Shown here: positions 62,001-64,000 of the stretch, one piece after another
Numbering within the stretch: the first letter of the stretch is position 1
Layout: each line of letters starts with the position of its first letter
NCBI RefSeq assembly: GCF_000738735.6
Contig: NC_046332.1
Coordinates: 112,460,518-112,524,517, forward strand
DNA length: 64,000 nucleotides
Direction of reading: 5' to 3'
From: Corvus cornix cornix
Lineage: Eukaryota; Chordata; Aves; Passeriformes; Corvidae
Translations under genes and position numbers: made by a program
Notes under the pieces: generated by a model
Databases searched by the model: none
What the model saw: only the letters and a program-made list of their open reading frames with translations
Told to the model about the DNA's origin: nothing

Positions 62001-64000
62001 CAAAGACAGCAAATGGATAATCTTAGAATGCTGTGTCTGCAGAACTGGGCAGCAGTCCTGGAAATATTCATATTTAACAAGTACAGTGCTGTTCAGACAT
62101 GTAATATGGTGTGTATGTGCTTGGAGCGTTAGGCTTTGGTTCAAGAGCCAGAACTGCACCTTATGATGTGACAACGCTCCCTCAAAACTGCCACAGACCG
62201 GGCTGTTTCCCGCACAGATTTAAAAATGAAAAGAATTCTCCCAAAGCAATGTATCTGGCAGTGTAGAAACGAGAAGACAGGTTACCAGGCAGCAAAAGAG
62301 CATCAGCAAGGAGATACAGCCATCAACCTTCCCTCCCTGATCCAGAGCTGCTCTGGCAGAACCTAAGCCATCCCTGTGGCAAACCAACTACTTGGGCACA
62401 GTTGATGAAAGCACAGAAAGGAAGGAAGGCATATGGCATCTGTCTGGTTCTTAGCAGAACTTTTTGTCTCAAATCTCTTCCTGTTTGCACTCCCCTGTGC
62501 CAGAGAGATCCTGGGTACAAGGATGGGGAGACTCTTCTCTGTTGTTCCCAGCTTGCAGACCAGCCCCTCCCTCTCAATCTTCCACCACTTGGTGCCAAGG
62601 GATCCTATACAACTCCACGCTGGTTTCACCAATCCCTTATGAAGGGAGCAGTTGAAAAATCACCTTTTGTCTCAAATAGGAGACAAAATTTTGTCTTTTC
62701 TGTCATGCATCAATGTGCAAAGTATAAGGCATGAATGGCACTTGGAGATGAATACAGAGAAATTAACTGATTGTGGGCCAGCCTCACGGCTACCAGGTTT
62801 GGCTCCAAGGTGATGTCTGTTCTCCACTCAGCTGTTTCAAGTCAACCTAAGCCTTGGGATAATTCATAGTAATCAATTTGTGTGGCAAGCAACTTTTTTT
62901 TGGAAGAAGCTTTCCAGAAAAGGCTCTTTAATGTGGTATAAGGTCTTTCCAATAACTGTCAAATCTGATACCACTTGATATAAAGAAGAAAACACCTTAA
63001 AATGTTCCCCATGTAAAAACTCTGTGACAGTTTTGATCATTGTTGAGTAAAGAAGTTTTCAAAATGCAAATTCACAAATGGAAGATCCAGCAAATCTGGC
63101 ATCAGCTCGACTGCAAAAAAACAAAGCAAACTTCTTTTCTGGCAGGGAAGGTAGACAAGGAAATGTTGCATTACTTGTGGAATGTACATTAACACCAACC
63201 TCCCAAGGCATACCAAATACCCCTTAGACACATGTATCTGTAAGAAGAGGGATGATGGTTCTTGATAGGGATGAACACAATGTTCAAAACAAAGCTGGGG
63301 GCAATAGTGACTGTGCAGAAGGTGACTGCAAAGTGCACATCAGCAACAGAGTCTGAGGAGAGGGACCCGTTGGTCAGAACTCACATAAATAAAACTATAA
63401 AGGAATCATAAGCTAATTTCACATGTGGTACCAAAAGTGGCAAGAACGAGGAAAGTGTTATCAGCTAACAGATTCATTTTTGCAGCTATCAGCTAAGACA
63501 CACTCTCTAAAAATGCCACAGAAAACCTATCATTATTGTAGACTTCTGTGCTCATACCCCTTGAAGCATAAGGGACTGAACACTCTGATGAGAGTTCAGG
63601 TCTCAACAATTACCTTGAGGGTACAACCCAAGTTGTTAAACCCTTCTTCTAAAAGCCAGTCTGAAAAATGTTAATATAACTCTTTAGTCTCTCCTGTACA
63701 CTCAATGGCTGATACACTGCATATCTTAAATATAGTCTTGCCACCAAGATGTGCATTGGTAACTGATTTCAGACCAATTTTCCTTTTGTTTATTACGAAG
63801 TGGTTTTAAATTAGAACTCCTGCTTTGAGACTGTGTACGTTGTTGAATCTAAAATTTCATGATTTAAAGTACAATTCTGAAAGCAGATACAAAGTAGTAC
63901 ACAAATGGAAGCCTCAAAACTAAATGTAAATCAAGCCAATACCAGTAAGTAGTTGGCAGGTGCTGCTTGAGCTTGCCACCTACACACAAAATTTGACAGA
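59054..64000. other. Noncoding DNA with one trinucleotide repeat
   Basis: No gene found. Overlapping frames of up to 147 codons (minus 59804-60247) and 110 codons (plus 62402-62734) lie in somewhat GC-richer patches with opposite-strand shadows and no family pattern. The (TAG)n repeat at 59477 is the only simple repeat; no transposon piece is recognised. The window ends inside anonymous sequence. Confidence 0.5.
59477..59510. repeat. Imperfect (TAG)n trinucleotide repeat
   Basis: Eleven triplets in the TAG register, with CAG and TAT interruptions (TAGTAGTAGCAGTAGTAG, then TATTAGTAGTAGTATT). An old, interrupted microsatellite. Confidence 0.9.

Noticed and set aside
62120..62165. GGTTCAAGAGCC looked like a tRNA T-arm
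   Set aside because: No acceptor stem, D-arm or anticodon arm can be placed around it. No tRNA gene was found anywhere in the window.

Overview
This window looks like a stretch of vertebrate nuclear DNA without any protein-coding gene I can recognise. It is most probably from a bird. CG dinucleotides are scarce almost everywhere. Frames longer than 100 codons are few, overlap one another on both strands and have no family signature. The only mobile-element remains I can name are 3'-end pieces of CR1 LINEs (51622-51800 plus strand, 23352-23420 minus strand, and two older look-alikes near 19150 and 22940) and one retroviral LTR with an adjacent primer-binding-site-like sequence (about 4606-5007). 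CR1 as the main repeat with low overall repeat density is the avian pattern. I cannot name the species or the neighbouring genes. The window could be intergenic (a gene desert) or the inside of a very long intron.

Layout. Bases 1-4600 are ordinary noncoding DNA with one CpG-rich patch that runs straight into a 19-A tract (2985-3172). Bases 4606-5200 hold the LTR and its leader. A GC-richer stretch without recognisable content follows to about 6120. Bases 6120-19140 are mostly anonymous, with GC-richer patches at 10560-11750 and 15560-16260 and a TA microsatellite at 12057-12100. An AT-rich block at 16270-17900 reads like regulatory conserved noncoding sequence. Bases 19140-27350 carry the older repeats, a CR1 fragment, and three more such blocks (20880-21180, 22030-22340, 26780-27350), one with a perfect PBX-MEIS/PREP site. 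Bases 27350-38850 are anonymous apart from a further block at 33990-35290.

Bases 38856-39083 hold an exact 113-bp tandem duplication, closely followed by a TG microsatellite. Further blocks of AT-rich, homeodomain-site-like sequence lie at 40980-42000. Then come a TC microsatellite (45451-45478), a 31-bp diverged tandem pair (46808-46869), a stop-poor patch (48930-49350), the best-preserved CR1 (51622-51800), and two perfect palindromes (53838-53857, 20 bp; 59032-59053, 22 bp). One minus-strand segment bounded by good splice-like signals (55851-56185) is the only place where I would look for an exon.

There is no gene set here to explain as a working system. If the window has a function, it is most likely cis-regulatory. 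I did not find a new biological system. The most checkable oddities are the exact tandem duplication, the two long palindromes, the LTR with its unusual primer-binding sequence, and the AT-rich putative enhancers. All coordinates were read by eye, and every statement about conservation is inference.
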